Shown here: piece after piece, positions 8,276 to 18,039 of the stretch
How positions within the stretch are numbered: the stretch's first letter is position 1
How the letters are laid out: each line of letters starts with the position of its first letter
DNA from: Gemmatimonadota bacterium
Lineage (GTDB): Bacteria > Gemmatimonadota > Gemmatimonadetes > Longimicrobiales > Gaopeijiaceae
Reading direction: 5' to 3'
NCBI GenBank assembly: GCA_022340865.1
Contig: JAJDNC010000073.1
Location: 1 to 52,459 of the forward strand
Length of the DNA: 52,459 nucleotides
Notes under the pieces: model-generated
What the model saw: only the letters and a program-made list of their open reading frames with translations
Told to the model about the DNA's origin: nothing
The model's database searches: none
Program-made: the position numbers and the translations under genes

Positions 8276-9695
8276 GACGAATCCTAACGACGGCGGCGGC
8301 GTCACGCAGGGCGTGGGATACGACCGCAGGCTGGGCACCTTCGACGCCACCATGGTGGTGGTGGGTGCCATCATCGGCGGCGGGATCTTCCTCAACCCGG
8401 CCATCGTGGCACAGCGTGTCGGCACCGCCGGGGCCGTGCTCGCGGCCTGGGCGCTCGGCGGCGCCATCGCCGTCGTCGGCGCCCTCTCCTTTGCGGAGCT
8501 GGGAGCCCGTCTGCCGCGAGCGGGTGGCGGCTACGTCTACCTGCGGGACGCGTTCGGCCCGCTGCCGGCCTTCCTGTACGGGTGGACGCAGCTCCTCGTC
8601 ATCAACACGGGCGGCGTGGCCGCCGTGGCCATCATCTTCGCCAGCTACACCGCGGACCTGGCGGGTGCCGGGCAGGCGTGGGTGAAGCCGTTGGCGGTGG
8701 GCGCCATCGTGCTGCTGTCCGCGGTGAACGTCGCCGGCGTGCGCTTCGGCTCGTGGGTGCAGAACGCGTTCACGCTTCTCAAGCTGGGGGCGCTGGCCCT
8801 CCTGGTGGGGGCAGGCGTGTGGCTGTGGGCGCACGGCGGCGTCCACCCTGCCGGCGCGGGAGCCGGCGACACGGCGCCCGGACCGCTGGTGCTGGCCATG
8901 GGCACGGCGCTGGTTCCGGTGCTCTTCGCGTACGGCGGCTGGCAGCACGCCAACAACATCGCGGAGGAGATCCGGGATCCCGAGCGGCGTCTCCCGTTGG
9001 CGCTGATGGTGGGGGTGGCCATCGTCGTGGTGGTGTACGTATCGGCCAACGCGGCGTATCTGTCCGCCCTCGGCTCCGGGGGGCTGGCGAGAAGCACCGC
9101 CCCGGCGGCCGCCGCCCTGAGGGCGGTCGCCGGTCAAAGGGGTGGAGAGATCATCGACGTGGGTGTGGCGTGCTCGACGTTCGGAATCCTGAACGTCTTC
9201 ATCATGGCGACGCCCCGGATCTATCAGGCCATGGCGGCGGACGGGAGCTTCTTCGCCTCGGTGGCCCGCCTCAGCCCGCGCACCCGGACGCCGGTGGTGG
9301 GAATCTGGATCCAGATGGTGTGGGCCGTCGTTCTGGCGGCGTCTGGGACGTACGGGAAGCTGCTGGACTGGGTGGTCTTCGGTGACTGGATCTTCTTCGG
9401 CGCCATCGTGGCCACCGTGTTCGTCTACCGGACCCGCGACCGCCGGGCGCTGCGGGAGCCATCCGCTGGGGAAGCTCCCGACGGCACGGCGGCAGGCGCT
9501 GCCCGCGTGGGCGGATCCGCTCCGCGCTTCCGTGCTCCGGCGTATCCGCTCCTTCCCGGGCTCTTCGTGGCGGCCGCCTGCTTCGTGGTCTACAGCTCGG
9601 TGGTGTCCAACCCCCGTAACGCCGTGTACGGGACGCTTCTCATCGGGGCGGGCGTCCCCGTCTTCCTGGGGTGGCGGCGCAGGGCGCACACATAG
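8274..9695 (+). CDS. APC superfamily amino acid permease
   Basis: The product is 473 residues long with about 12 hydrophobic segments. The first carries the hallmark GAIIGGGIFLNP, and PRAGGGYVYLRDAFGP follows TM2, both typical of the basic amino acid/polyamine/organocation family. The cytoplasmic loop NIAEEIRDPERRLP after TM6 is also characteristic. Such proteins import or exchange amino acids across the inner membrane; nothing here identifies the substrate. A charged, Ala/Gly-rich loop before the last two membrane segments (about 395-425) is lineage-specific padding. ATG 8274 fits the alignment (MTNPNDGGG then the conserved LGTFDATMVVVG). It diverges from the YjbQ gene with overlapping start codons. 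Confidence 0.9.
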   Translation: MTNPNDGGGVTQGVGYDRRLGTFDATMVVVGAIIGGGIFLNPAIVAQRVGTAGAVLAAWALGGAIAVVGALSFAELGARLPRAGGGYVYLRDAFGPLPAFLYGWTQLLVINTGGVAAVAIIFASYTADLAGAGQAWVKPLAVGAIVLLSAVNVAGVRFGSWVQNAFTLLKLGALALLVGAGVWLWAHGGVHPAGAGAGDTAPGPLVLAMGTALVPVLFAYGGWQHANNIAEEIRDPERRLPLALMVGVAIVVVVYVSANAAYLSALGSGGLARSTAPAAAALRAVAGQRGGEIIDVGVACSTFGILNVFIMATPRIYQAMAADGSFFASVARLSPRTRTPVVGIWIQMVWAVVLAASGTYGKLLDWVVFGDWIFFGAIVATVFVYRTRDRRALREPSAGEAPDGTAAGAARVGGSAPRFRAPAYPLLPGLFVAAACFVVYSSVVSNPRNAVYGTLLIGAGVPVFLGWRRRAHT

Positions 9696-9825
9696 GAGTG
9701 GGGGCACCCCGCCGCGGCGCCGACGCATGTCCGGCGGCAGCGACGAGCACAGAGGCCCCGTCCGGTGTCATACAGATGTAGTTTCTTCGGCAGGTGACGG
9801 TGTCATCCGGAACGGGACGGAGCAT

Positions 9826-12800
9826 ATGAGCCTCTCCTTCGTTCGAATTCCCCGCATCGCGTCGTGGACGCTGTGGGCTCTCACCCTGGCCCTGCTGACG
9901 GGGCTCCTTCCAGGGACCGTGTCCGCGCAGGGGATCCTGCTGGTGCGGGTCACCGGAGCGGGAGGCCGGCCGCTGGAGAACGCCACGGTGCAGGTGACCT
10001 ACCAGGGGACGCTCATGCGCACCGTGGGCACGGATGCCAAGGGCGCGGCCCGCATGACCGGCGTGGCTCCGGGCAGCTACGACGTCACCGTGGGCGTGCT
10101 GGGCTACGAGTCCTCCACCCTGACCGGCGTGCGGGTGGAGAACGCCAGCGTGCGGGTGCTGGACGTGAGGCTACGCGAGTCGGCGGTGGAGCTGGAGGGG
10201 ATCGTCGCGCAGTCGGAACGCGTGCAGATCCAGCACGAGAACTCGGAGTTCAGCACACAGATCGAGCAGAAGGCCATCGCCCTCCTGCCGGTGACGTACC
10301 AGGCGCAGAACCTGGTGGCCCTCACCCCCGGGGCGCGCCCGGGGCACGTGTGGGGTGGAGCGAACTTCCAGGCGGACTCCTACACGCTGGACGGGGTGTC
10401 GGCCAACAACCCGGGCATGGGCGGCGAGGCCATCCAGCCGAACATCAACTGGATCGACAAGGTGCAGGTGCGGGGCCTGGGCGCCGGGGCGGAGTACGGA
10501 GGCTTCCAGGGCGGCCTCATCGACATCACCACGAAGCGCGGCACCAACGACTTCCAGGGCTTCTTCAAGACGTCCTACGAGAACCAGGCGCTGGACGCCT
10601 CGAACCTCGTCGGCTCGCAGATCGGCACCGAGGTGGTGGCCCGTCGCGACGTCGAGGCGGAGGCACGAGGGCCGATCCTCCGGGACAGACTCTTCTACTA
10701 CGTCTCCGGCAAGTACGTGGGCCAGGCCAGCCACGCGCTGAATCACCTGTCCCTCGTGGAGGGCAAGTACTCGCCGGCGCAGGAGCGACAGAAGCAGGAG
10801 AAGGCGTTCGGCAAGCTGACGTGGACGCCGACGCCTCACCAGACGATGGAGGTGTCGGGGGCGTACCTGGGGACGCGGGCGGACAACTACGGGATCACGG
10901 GCTACGAGGAACCGGGGGCGGCCCAGCGCTATACGTCGCCGACGTGGCTGGTGAACGGCTCGTGGACGGAGACCCTTGGGAGCTGGGGAGTGTGGGAGAC
11001 CCGGGTGAACCGCTTCACCCAGGATGAGCGCTACACGCCGTACGAGGGAATGACCGTGCCGGGGATCAGCACGTTCGCGCTGTGGCCGCCGTACTCGGCG
11101 TACGGAAACAACCCGTACTTCCTGAGGAGCGCACCGAGCAGCACCTCGGCGAACTCCGAGCTTTCGCTGCGGCTGCACACGGGCTCGTGGGAGCACACGC
11201 TGAAGGTGGGAGTCCAGTACACCAAGGGTGGGTTCATCAATCAGCGGCTCCGGAGCGGCGGCATGACGTGGGAGCCGAGCAAGATCGCGACGTTCACGCC
11301 GGACGACCCCAGCACCTGGCACGTGCAGAGCGTGAACTGGATCGCGACGGAGTGGGGTGGGGAGGTGAACCTGGACGCGGAAGTGGCCAATACCGCGGCG
11401 TACGCCCAATCATCGATTCAGCTGGGGCAGCGGATCGTGTTGTCGCCGGGCGTGCGGTGGAGCCGCTGGGAAGGATGGTTGAACCCGGTGACCGGGAGTC
11501 GGTTCAAGGCCGTGCAGGACCAGGCGCTGGATCCGCGGGTGGGGATCACCGTGAACCTGACGCGGGACAAGACGCTGGTCCTCAAGGGGCACTGGGGTCG
11601 GTACCACCAGGACCTCATCACACAGATGTTCGACCGGGCGGCGGGCTCGGACGTGTTCACGAACCAGGAGATCTGGTATTACCACGGTGTGCCGACCTCG
11701 CCCACGCAGACGTTCACGGTCCAGCAGCGCGACTCGCTGGCGGCAGTGGGACTGTTCACGAAGGAGAGCGTGGAGTCGCTGAACGAGACGGGCCCGGTGG
11801 AGGGCTACCACCAGCCGTACATCGACGAGTGGCTGGTAGGGCTGGAGAAGCAGGTCGGGAGCTCGGTGAAGCTGGACCTGCTCTACACCCGGCGGACCAA
11901 CCGCAATATGGTGGCCCTGGTGGACAGGAACGCCGCGTCGAACTACACGGTGTTCGAGGGCGTGCGCGTGTTCCAGGGCGGTCAGCCGGTGGCGTACGGC
12001 GGCGGCAGCGTGTGGCTCCCGGAGGTCTACCTGCCCAACAACGTCCTCCGCCAGCGGCTGGTCCTCTGGGCGCTCTACCCGGAGGTCTACGCGGGCTCCA
12101 TCCCCGACATGGTGCCCGCCGACACCTTGGGGCTGACGTGGAACCCGGACTACGCGCTTACGAAGGCGCCGGGGGCGCAGCGGACGTTCGGGCAGTTCCA
12201 GTTCACCATCGAGGTGGCGCGTCCGACGTGGGGTGGCTCGTTCAGCTTCGTTTCCACGAAGCTCAAGGGAAATCTGGACAACGTCTCCGGCTATACCGAT
12301 CCCCTGTCCTACAACGCCGGACCGTACGTCCGGGTGAACGAGGGAGTGAACGCGTACGGATTCCTGGAGAACTACGCCGACGCCGAGGGGAAGGTCTCCG
12401 TCTGGGGTGACCTTCCCTGGGGAATGCGGGGCGGGGCGTTCTGGACATATCGCACGGGCGACCACTACTCGCCCAGGTTCCGTCTCACCGCCCTGGGCAT
12501 CTTCACCTACAGGGTCCACACCGGTGCCCTCACGGGGGGAACCGGCTGGCGCCCGGGCCAGGGACCTTACGTGCCCCCTCCCACCACCAGCAACGGGGAG
12601 GAATTGAGTTACCAGGTCTTCACGCCCGTGGAGGGGAACTACGTCTACGTGGGGCCGCGGGGGTATCCGGAGCTCCCCGCCCGCGCGAACCTGGATCTCC
12701 ATCTGGAGCGGATGTTCGACCTCAGGGGCCGTCAGCTCTCCGTGTCCCTGGACCTGTTCAACGTGACCGGTGACAAGGCCGCCACGCAGGTGAACACCAT

Positions 12801-12936
12801 GGTGAACAACGGCATGGACTACTATCCGGATCTGGCCAAGCCGTGGACCGGCGTCACCAGCGACCAGTACTTCGGGGCGGTCCTGAACCGGGTGCCCCCG
12901 AGGACCTTGAGGATCGGGCTGACAGCCTGGTTCTAG
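9826..12936 (+). CDS. TonB-dependent outer-membrane receptor with N-terminal carboxypeptidase-regulatory-like domain
   Basis: The 1036-residue product begins with a signal peptide (SWTLWALTLALLTG ... VSAQ). A carboxypeptidase-regulatory-like Ig fold follows at about 35-115 (GRPLENATVQVTY, GVAPGSYDVTVGVLGYES). The plug domain has ALTPGARPG, YTLDGVSANNPGMGG and GGFQGGLIDITTKRG. The remainder is a barrel rich in aromatic beta strands and ends in LRIGLTAWF, a canonical C-terminal Phe for outer-membrane insertion. ATG 9826 is chosen because the signal peptide starts there; longer readings overlap the permease gene. These receptors take up large or scarce substrates using TonB energy. The ligand is not evident, and no SusD-like partner is adjacent. 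Confidence 0.93.
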   Translation: MSLSFVRIPRIASWTLWALTLALLTGLLPGTVSAQGILLVRVTGAGGRPLENATVQVTYQGTLMRTVGTDAKGAARMTGVAPGSYDVTVGVLGYESSTLTGVRVENASVRVLDVRLRESAVELEGIVAQSERVQIQHENSEFSTQIEQKAIALLPVTYQAQNLVALTPGARPGHVWGGANFQADSYTLDGVSANNPGMGGEAIQPNINWIDKVQVRGLGAGAEYGGFQGGLIDITTKRGTNDFQGFFKTSYENQALDASNLVGSQIGTEVVARRDVEAEARGPILRDRLFYYVSGKYVGQASHALNHLSLVEGKYSPAQERQKQEKAFGKLTWTPTPHQTMEVSGAYLGTRADNYGITGYEEPGAAQRYTSPTWLVNGSWTETLGSWGVWETRVNRFTQDERYTPYEGMTVPGISTFALWPPYSAYGNNPYFLRSAPSSTSANSELSLRLHTGSWEHTLKVGVQYTKGGFINQRLRSGGMTWEPSKIATFTPDDPSTWHVQSVNWIATEWGGEVNLDAEVANTAAYAQSSIQLGQRIVLSPGVRWSRWEGWLNPVTGSRFKAVQDQALDPRVGITVNLTRDKTLVLKGHWGRYHQDLITQMFDRAAGSDVFTNQEIWYYHGVPTSPTQTFTVQQRDSLAAVGLFTKESVESLNETGPVEGYHQPYIDEWLVGLEKQVGSSVKLDLLYTRRTNRNMVALVDRNAASNYTVFEGVRVFQGGQPVAYGGGSVWLPEVYLPNNVLRQRLVLWALYPEVYAGSIPDMVPADTLGLTWNPDYALTKAPGAQRTFGQFQFTIEVARPTWGGSFSFVSTKLKGNLDNVSGYTDPLSYNAGPYVRVNEGVNAYGFLENYADAEGKVSVWGDLPWGMRGGAFWTYRTGDHYSPRFRLTALGIFTYRVHTGALTGGTGWRPGQGPYVPPPTTSNGEELSYQVFTPVEGNYVYVGPRGYPELPARANLDLHLERMFDLRGRQLSVSLDLFNVTGDKAATQVNTMVNNGMDYYPDLAKPWTGVTSDQYFGAVLNRVPPRTLRIGLTAWF

Positions 12937-13143
12937 ATCCGGGCGGTCGGATCGGGGGAGAGCCCGGTTGCGCTCCGGAGGACGGGCGCGCGCGTTCGGG
13001 ATGGGCCGGGTGATCGCCCGCCCTCCCCTCAACGCTAGCCCGGGTCCGTTTGTCTTCTCCGGTGATCGGCCACGACATCTGTAGCCCGTCCCGTCCCCTC
13101 CCGGCGGGCTACCACCCCATTCCTCACGGCAGGACGCTTTGCA

Positions 13144-16100
13144 ATGCGAGGCAAGACTCTCTTGGGGGCGGCGTTGGCATTGGCTTTCGTCGCCCCTGGG
13201 CTGGGTGCGCAACTGTCCCAGCCCATCCCGAACAACATGATGGAGGCCTTCCGTTGGCGCTCCATCGGACCGGCCAACATCATGGGCCGGGTCACCGACG
13301 TGCAGGGGCTGCCCAGCCCGTCCACCACCTTCTACGTGGCCTCGGCTGCCGGCGGGGTCTGGAAGACCACGAACAACGGCGCAACGTTCGAGTCGGTATG
13401 GAACGTGGACAGCGTGTCGTCCATGGGGGCCATCGGCATCGCGCCGTCGGACCCCAACCAGGTCTGGGTCGGCACGGGTGAGGAGGATTCCCGCAATTCC
13501 ATCTCTCCCGGCGCGGGCGTCTACAAGTCAACCGACGGCGGGCACACCTGGCAGTACATGGGCCTGAAGGAGTCGCAGGCCATCGGCCGCATCGTGGTGA
13601 ACCCGACGAACCCGAACATCGTGTTCGTGGCGGCGCTTGGGCACATCTGGGGTGCCAACAAGGACCGGGGGCTCTACCGCACCACCGACGGCGGCAAGAC
13701 GTGGAAGCTGGTGAAGTTCATCAGCGACAAAGCCGGCTTCGTGGACGTGGCCCTGGACCCCCGCGACCCGAACGTGGTGTGGGCGTCCAGCTGGCAGCGG
13801 GTGCGCGGGCCGTACTTCCTCAACAGCGGCGGTCCCGGCAGCGGGCTGTGGAAGAGCACCGACGGTGGGGACACCTGGACCGAGGTGCAGGGACACGGCT
13901 TCCCCACCGCCGAGAAGGGCCGCATCGGCATCGCCATCAGCCTCTCCAACCCCAACGTCATGTACTGCGAGGTGGAGGCCAAGAAAGAGGCCGACGGGTC
14001 CGGGGGAACCGGCCTGTATCGCTCCGAGGACGGCGGGGCCACCTGGACCAAGATGAACGACGTGGACACGCGGCCGTTCTACTACTCGCAGGTCCGTGTC
14101 GATCCGCAGGACCCCAACCGGATCTACTTCTCCTCCACGCCGCTCCAGTATTCCGATGACGGCGGCAAGACATACGGCACCACCACCAACGACATCCACG
14201 TCGACGACCACGCCCTCTGGATCGACCCCAACGACGGGAACCGCATGGTCGTGGGCAACGACGGTGGCGTCGCCATCACGTTCGACAAGGGCGGGAACTG
14301 GACCTACCTGAACCACATCGCCATCGGTCAGTTCTACCACGTCAGCTTCAACTACGACACGCCGTACCGCGTGTGCGGCGGCCTCCAGGACAACGGCACC
14401 TGGTGCGGACCCAGCCGGGTCACGGATCGGGAGGGGATCAACAACTACTACTGGTACACTGTGGCCGGCGGCGACGGCTTCCAGAGCGCCCAGGACTGGG
14501 GCGACCCGGACATCGTCTGGGCGGAGTCCCAGGGTGGGGCCATGAGCCGCGTGAACACCCGCACCGGCGAGCGCCAGGGCGTGCAGAAGCCCGACTGGCA
14601 GACCGTGTGGCGTCCCCTCGAGGACTCCATCGTGGTGCTGGAGAACAAGGGCGTCTCCGCCAGTGATCCGCAGATCGTGGCGTTGCAGAGGAAGGCCACG
14701 GCGGACTCGGCGGCGTATCAGATGCGCTACAACTGGGATACGCCGCTTCTCCAGTCGAAGTTCGACCGGCAGGTCATCTACGCGGCGGGCAATCGCGTGC
14801 TGAAGAGCATCGACGGTGGGCTGCACATGGAGCCCATCTCGCCCGACCTGTCGTACGCCGATCCCGAGAAGGTGAAGATCAGCACCGAGACCACCGGCGG
14901 CATCACCACCGACGCCACCGGTGCCGAGACGTACGCCACGGTGGTTTCGCTGGCCGAGTCCCCGCTCCACCAGGGCTGGCTGTACGCCGGCACCGACGAC
15001 GGCCGCACCTGGTACACGCGGGACGACGGCGCCCACTGGACGGAGGTCACGGCCAACATCAAGGGCGCGCCCCGGGGCGGGTACGTGACGGGCATCGAGC
15101 CCTCGCACTTCGATGACCAGCGCTTCTACGTGGCGGTCGAGAACCACCGCAACGACGACATGAAGCCGTATCTGTTCGTCACCAACGACGGGGGTAGGAC
15201 GTTCACCTCCATCGCGAGCAACCTCCCCAACGACAACTCGCAGGACTTCATGCGGGTGATCCGTGAGGATCCGCACAACCCGAACCTGCTCTTCGTGGGG
15301 ACGGACATCGGCGCCTATGTCTCCACCAACGCCGGAAAGTCGTGGCAGCGGTTCATGACGGGGATGCCGGGCGTGCCGGTCCGTGACCTGGAGATCCAGC
15401 CCAGGGACCACGACCTCATCGCCGCGACACACGGCCGCTCCATCTGGATCGTGGCCATCGGTCCGCTGGAGCAGCTCAACGACAACGTCGTCGCCGACGG
15501 CGCGGCGCTCTTCGATCCGGCACCGGCGTTCCAGTTCGGGCAGGAGCTGCACGGGGGCGAGTCCTACGGCCAGGCGTGGTTCAGCCGGCCGACTCCGGGC
15601 TCGGAGGCGGAGATCAGCTATTACATCGGCGACGCGACCGCCAAGTCGCTGGCGGAAGCCGAGGGCGGCCAGGGTGGTGGCCGTGGCGCCATGGCCCAGG
15701 CCCAGGGCCAGGGCGGCGGCCGCGGTGGCCGCGGCGGTCCCGGCATGATGCGGCGTGGGCCCCAGGTGCACCTGACCATCAAGGACGCGGACGGCAACGT
15801 CATCCGCAACATGGAGGGCCCGGCCACTGCAGGCATCCATACGGTGACGTGGAACTTCCGTCCCAACCCCGGCCCGTCACCGGCCCTGTCCCCCTCCGAG
15901 CGCCGTGACAGCATCAGGACCGCGACGCGCGCCAGGGAAGTGGCCGACTCCCTCATCAAGGCCGGCTGGGAGGCCGGTCCTCTTCATCGCATGGTGGGCA
16001 TCTTCACCGGCGAGACCGATCTGTCCGCGCTGTTCGCCGCGTTCGGTGGCGGCCGCTTCGGCGGTGGCTTCGGTGCCGGGCGCAATCCGGAGGCCTTCCA

Positions 16101-16458
16101 GGCCCGTCCGGGCGAGACTCCGCCGAGGCCTGCGGGCGCCAGTGGCCGGGGTGGCCGCGGCGGCGGCACCGCCGCTGCGCTGGGCTTCGACATGGAGCAG
16201 ATGCAGAAGCTCGGCGCGCTCATCATGCCCGGGGAGAGCCCCTACGCGATACTCCGTCGTCTCGGCGGCCGCCGAGGGGGCTTCGGGGGTGGCGCCATGG
16301 CGGCACCGGGTGCCTACACGGTGACCCTCACCGTGGGCGACAAGACCTACACCCAGTACCTGAGGGTGGACCGTGAGGCCGGCGTCACCGGAAGCAGCTC
16401 CTTCTTCGACGAAGGAAGCTTGCGCGAGATGCTCGAGAGAGGCGGAACGATCCACTGA
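13144..16458 (+). CDS. Secreted sortilin/VPS10-type BNR-repeat protein (glycosyl-hydrolase-like)
   Basis: The 1104-residue product has a signal peptide (LGAALALAFVAPGLGAQ) followed by a ten-bladed-type propeller. Asp-box motifs recur: SAAGGVWKTTNNGATF, GVYKSTDGGHTW, GLYRTTDGGKTW, GLWKSTDGGDTW, GLYRSEDGGATW. This is the VPS10/sortilin-like family common in Gemmatimonadota and Bacteroidota and often labelled glycosyl hydrolase; enzymatic activity is unproven. After about residue 770 there are Gly/Arg-rich linkers (QGGGRGAMAQAQ, GGGRGGRGGPGMMRRG) and beta segments such as HLTIKDADGNVIRNM and YTVTLTVGDKTYTQYL that look like a carbohydrate-binding or Ig-like tail. It stands alone, with 207 bp before it and a strong terminator after it. 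Confidence 0.92.
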   Translation: MRGKTLLGAALALAFVAPGLGAQLSQPIPNNMMEAFRWRSIGPANIMGRVTDVQGLPSPSTTFYVASAAGGVWKTTNNGATFESVWNVDSVSSMGAIGIAPSDPNQVWVGTGEEDSRNSISPGAGVYKSTDGGHTWQYMGLKESQAIGRIVVNPTNPNIVFVAALGHIWGANKDRGLYRTTDGGKTWKLVKFISDKAGFVDVALDPRDPNVVWASSWQRVRGPYFLNSGGPGSGLWKSTDGGDTWTEVQGHGFPTAEKGRIGIAISLSNPNVMYCEVEAKKEADGSGGTGLYRSEDGGATWTKMNDVDTRPFYYSQVRVDPQDPNRIYFSSTPLQYSDDGGKTYGTTTNDIHVDDHALWIDPNDGNRMVVGNDGGVAITFDKGGNWTYLNHIAIGQFYHVSFNYDTPYRVCGGLQDNGTWCGPSRVTDREGINNYYWYTVAGGDGFQSAQDWGDPDIVWAESQGGAMSRVNTRTGERQGVQKPDWQTVWRPLEDSIVVLENKGVSASDPQIVALQRKATADSAAYQMRYNWDTPLLQSKFDRQVIYAAGNRVLKSIDGGLHMEPISPDLSYADPEKVKISTETTGGITTDATGAETYATVVSLAESPLHQGWLYAGTDDGRTWYTRDDGAHWTEVTANIKGAPRGGYVTGIEPSHFDDQRFYVAVENHRNDDMKPYLFVTNDGGRTFTSIASNLPNDNSQDFMRVIREDPHNPNLLFVGTDIGAYVSTNAGKSWQRFMTGMPGVPVRDLEIQPRDHDLIAATHGRSIWIVAIGPLEQLNDNVVADGAALFDPAPAFQFGQELHGGESYGQAWFSRPTPGSEAEISYYIGDATAKSLAEAEGGQGGGRGAMAQAQGQGGGRGGRGGPGMMRRGPQVHLTIKDADGNVIRNMEGPATAGIHTVTWNFRPNPGPSPALSPSERRDSIRTATRAREVADSLIKAGWEAGPLHRMVGIFTGETDLSALFAAFGGGRFGGGFGAGRNPEAFQARPGETPPRPAGASGRGGRGGGTAAALGFDMEQMQKLGALIMPGESPYAILRRLGGRRGGFGGGAMAAPGAYTVTLTVGDKTYTQYLRVDREAGVTGSSSFFDEGSLREMLERGGTIH

Positions 16459-16492
16459 GCCCATCTCGACATCCGCGGCATCCGTGACAAAG

Positions 16493-16529
16493 GGCGGGCC
16501 GGCCCCCGGGGGCCGGCCCGCCGTCTTTT
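16493..16529 (+). terminator. Rho-independent terminator after the VPS10 gene
   Basis: Bases 16493-16522 are a perfect 30-bp palindrome made of GGCGGGCC and GGCC blocks around a CCCGGG centre. It is followed by GTCTTTT. The extremely GC-rich stem with a short T run is a classical intrinsic terminator, 34 bp after the stop codon. As a perfect palindrome it may also act on transcription of the convergent lipoprotein gene. Confidence 0.85.
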
Positions 16530-16603
16530 CGTCCTGGCTCAGGTGGTCCCGCCGGAACCGATGCGGGGAATCCTCAGGAGCCCTTGTCGCCTGCGGGCCT
16601 CCG

Positions 16604-17461
16604 TCAGCCGCCGAATCCCCCGTCCCGGCTGCCGCCGCCGTCGCACTGGCCGTTGCGGTTGTCGTCCCTGAACGTCTGGAGGGAGCTCATGATGTTCCAT
16701 CGCACCAGGTCGCCTGTCTGGCTGTCGCCCGTGGCGGTGGATGGATCGATGAGGGTTCCGCCCGGGCTCACGAACCACTTGGACAGGTCCAGGTGGAACG
16801 TGATGTTGGTCGGGACGGAGTCTGCGACCTGCACCGGTGGGTTGAGGACGTTCCGCTGTCTTGCCTCGATGCGCGAGGTGAATGTGAAGGGCCTTCCGTC
16901 GAAGGTGCCCTCAGCCCGGACACTCACGCTGTCGAACTCCGGGTTCGCCTGGAGGAAGGCAGAGTCGCTCGGGTCGTAGTGCGACGGAGCGTGAATTTGC
17001 AGCTCGACACCGTCGTAGGTGCCGACGGGGAGCTGCGCCGAGAACACCTTCTCCACCTGCCCGTCCAGGGGCACGTCCACGAGGACCGGCCCCACCTTCA
17101 TCTCATCGCAGTGTCCGACACGTGTCCACTGGGCAGGGTGCTCTCCGTCGTCGTCACCCCGGGAGCACACGGTGTCGGCTTGAGCTCCCGTGTCGACGGG
17201 TGAGAGCTCGATGCGGCGGACCACGAGCTGCACCTTGGAGAGGGTGAGGGTGTCGGTGGAGTCACTCTGTGTCATCCCGGAGCTCGACGACTGGGTCGTC
17301 GTCGACCCCGAGGAGCCTGTCGTCGTCGCCGCCACCGAGAAAGACGTCCCCTGGGCAGCGCCAGGCCCCATCGCCCCCCCGCGGGAGCAGGCGGCGACGG
17401 CGCCGACTGCCACCAAGACGGCAAGCACCGGGATCCTGGACCTGTCGATCTGCACGGCCAT
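16604..17461 (-). CDS. Lipoprotein with DUF4382-like beta domain
   Basis: The product is 285 residues from ATG 17461, which has AAAGGAGG four bases upstream. The N-terminus is a lipoprotein signal with the lipobox VAAC, so the mature protein is probably membrane-anchored on the periplasmic or outer face. A Ser/Thr-rich linker follows (SGSTTTQSSSSGMTQ). The globular part begins LTLSKVQLVVRRIEL, contains LPVGTYDGVELQIHAP, and ends with an Asp/Asn/Gly-rich segment (DDNRNGQCDGGGSRDGG) that could bind calcium. The pattern (strand, a short disulfide-capable insert with two Cys, GTYD strand) resembles DUF4382 domains. No function is known. It converges on the VPS10 gene. Confidence 0.8.
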   Translation of the reverse strand: MAVQIDRSRIPVLAVLVAVGAVAACSRGGAMGPGAAQGTSFSVAATTTGSSGSTTTQSSSSGMTQSDSTDTLTLSKVQLVVRRIELSPVDTGAQADTVCSRGDDDGEHPAQWTRVGHCDEMKVGPVLVDVPLDGQVEKVFSAQLPVGTYDGVELQIHAPSHYDPSDSAFLQANPEFDSVSVRAEGTFDGRPFTFTSRIEARQRNVLNPPVQVADSVPTNITFHLDLSKWFVSPGGTLIDPSTATGDSQTGDLVRWNIMSSLQTFRDDNRNGQCDGGGSRDGGFGG

Positions 17462-17636
17462 GCAACCTCCTTTCGAGCGACCCTGGCCCTGACGGGCGGG
17501 TCCCACGCCGCACGTCTCATGCCAGTCCATGCGGGGCGAGGCCTTTCTACACAGTTGCCTCGACCATCCCTTTCGGAGCAGGTTTCAGGAGGGTCGTCGG
17601 AAGTGGGCACTCTCTACTACGAGGCGGCAATAGAGC

Positions 17637-18002
17637 ATGGGCAAGCTCATCATGATCCTGATCCTCGCCCTGGCCATCGGCATGTCGGTACCCAAGACGC
17701 GTGCCAGGATCGAGAACGAAGTGAAGCCGCTGGTCGACCACTTCAAGATCAAGATCACGAACGGTCGCCTCAAAGCCATGGCCGACGAGCTCGCCGTCAG
17801 GGTCAACCGGGGGGAGGGGTATCCGGCGAGTTGGTCGGGATGGCTCGAGATGGACTTCTCGGGGGATCCCATGGATCTATGGGGACACCAGTACTACATG
17901 AGGAACTCGCCTGACGGCTTCACCGTCGGCTCCGACGGACCGGACGGCATCCAGGGTACCGCCGACGACCTCAAGATCCGCCGCGACCTCACTCGGCACT
18001 GA
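17637..18002 (+). CDS. Small GspG-like (major pseudopilin C-terminal domain) protein without a pilin signal
   Basis: The product is 121 residues. Its C-terminal half has the fingerprint of type II secretion major pseudopilins: DLWGHQYYMRNSPDGFTVGSDGPDGIQGTADDLK. This is the calcium-binding D-WG-Y / SxGPDG--GT-DDI motif of GspG. However, the N-terminus is only a hydrophobic stretch (KLIMILILALAIGMSV). It lacks the prepilin peptidase G-F-T-L-x-E site and the long stem helix. It is therefore probably a membrane-tethered or secreted stand-alone domain, not a pseudopilin. No other secretion gene is nearby. It is followed by the porin-like gene on the same strand after 37 bp. Confidence 0.75.
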   Translation: MGKLIMILILALAIGMSVPKTRARIENEVKPLVDHFKIKITNGRLKAMADELAVRVNRGEGYPASWSGWLEMDFSGDPMDLWGHQYYMRNSPDGFTVGSDGPDGIQGTADDLKIRRDLTRH

Positions 18003-18039
18003 CGCGCCTCATCCAATGGGCCCCGAGCCCAGAGGGGCC

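Noticed and set aside
6074..8287. Long plus-strand open frame antisense to the ABC-F and YjbQ genes
   Set aside because: The opposite strand encodes two complete, motif-bearing proteins; this frame shows no domain motif.
13030..13143. Sigma-70 promoter before the VPS10 gene
   Set aside because: A TTGTCT hexamer is present, but no acceptable -10 element lies at the right distance.
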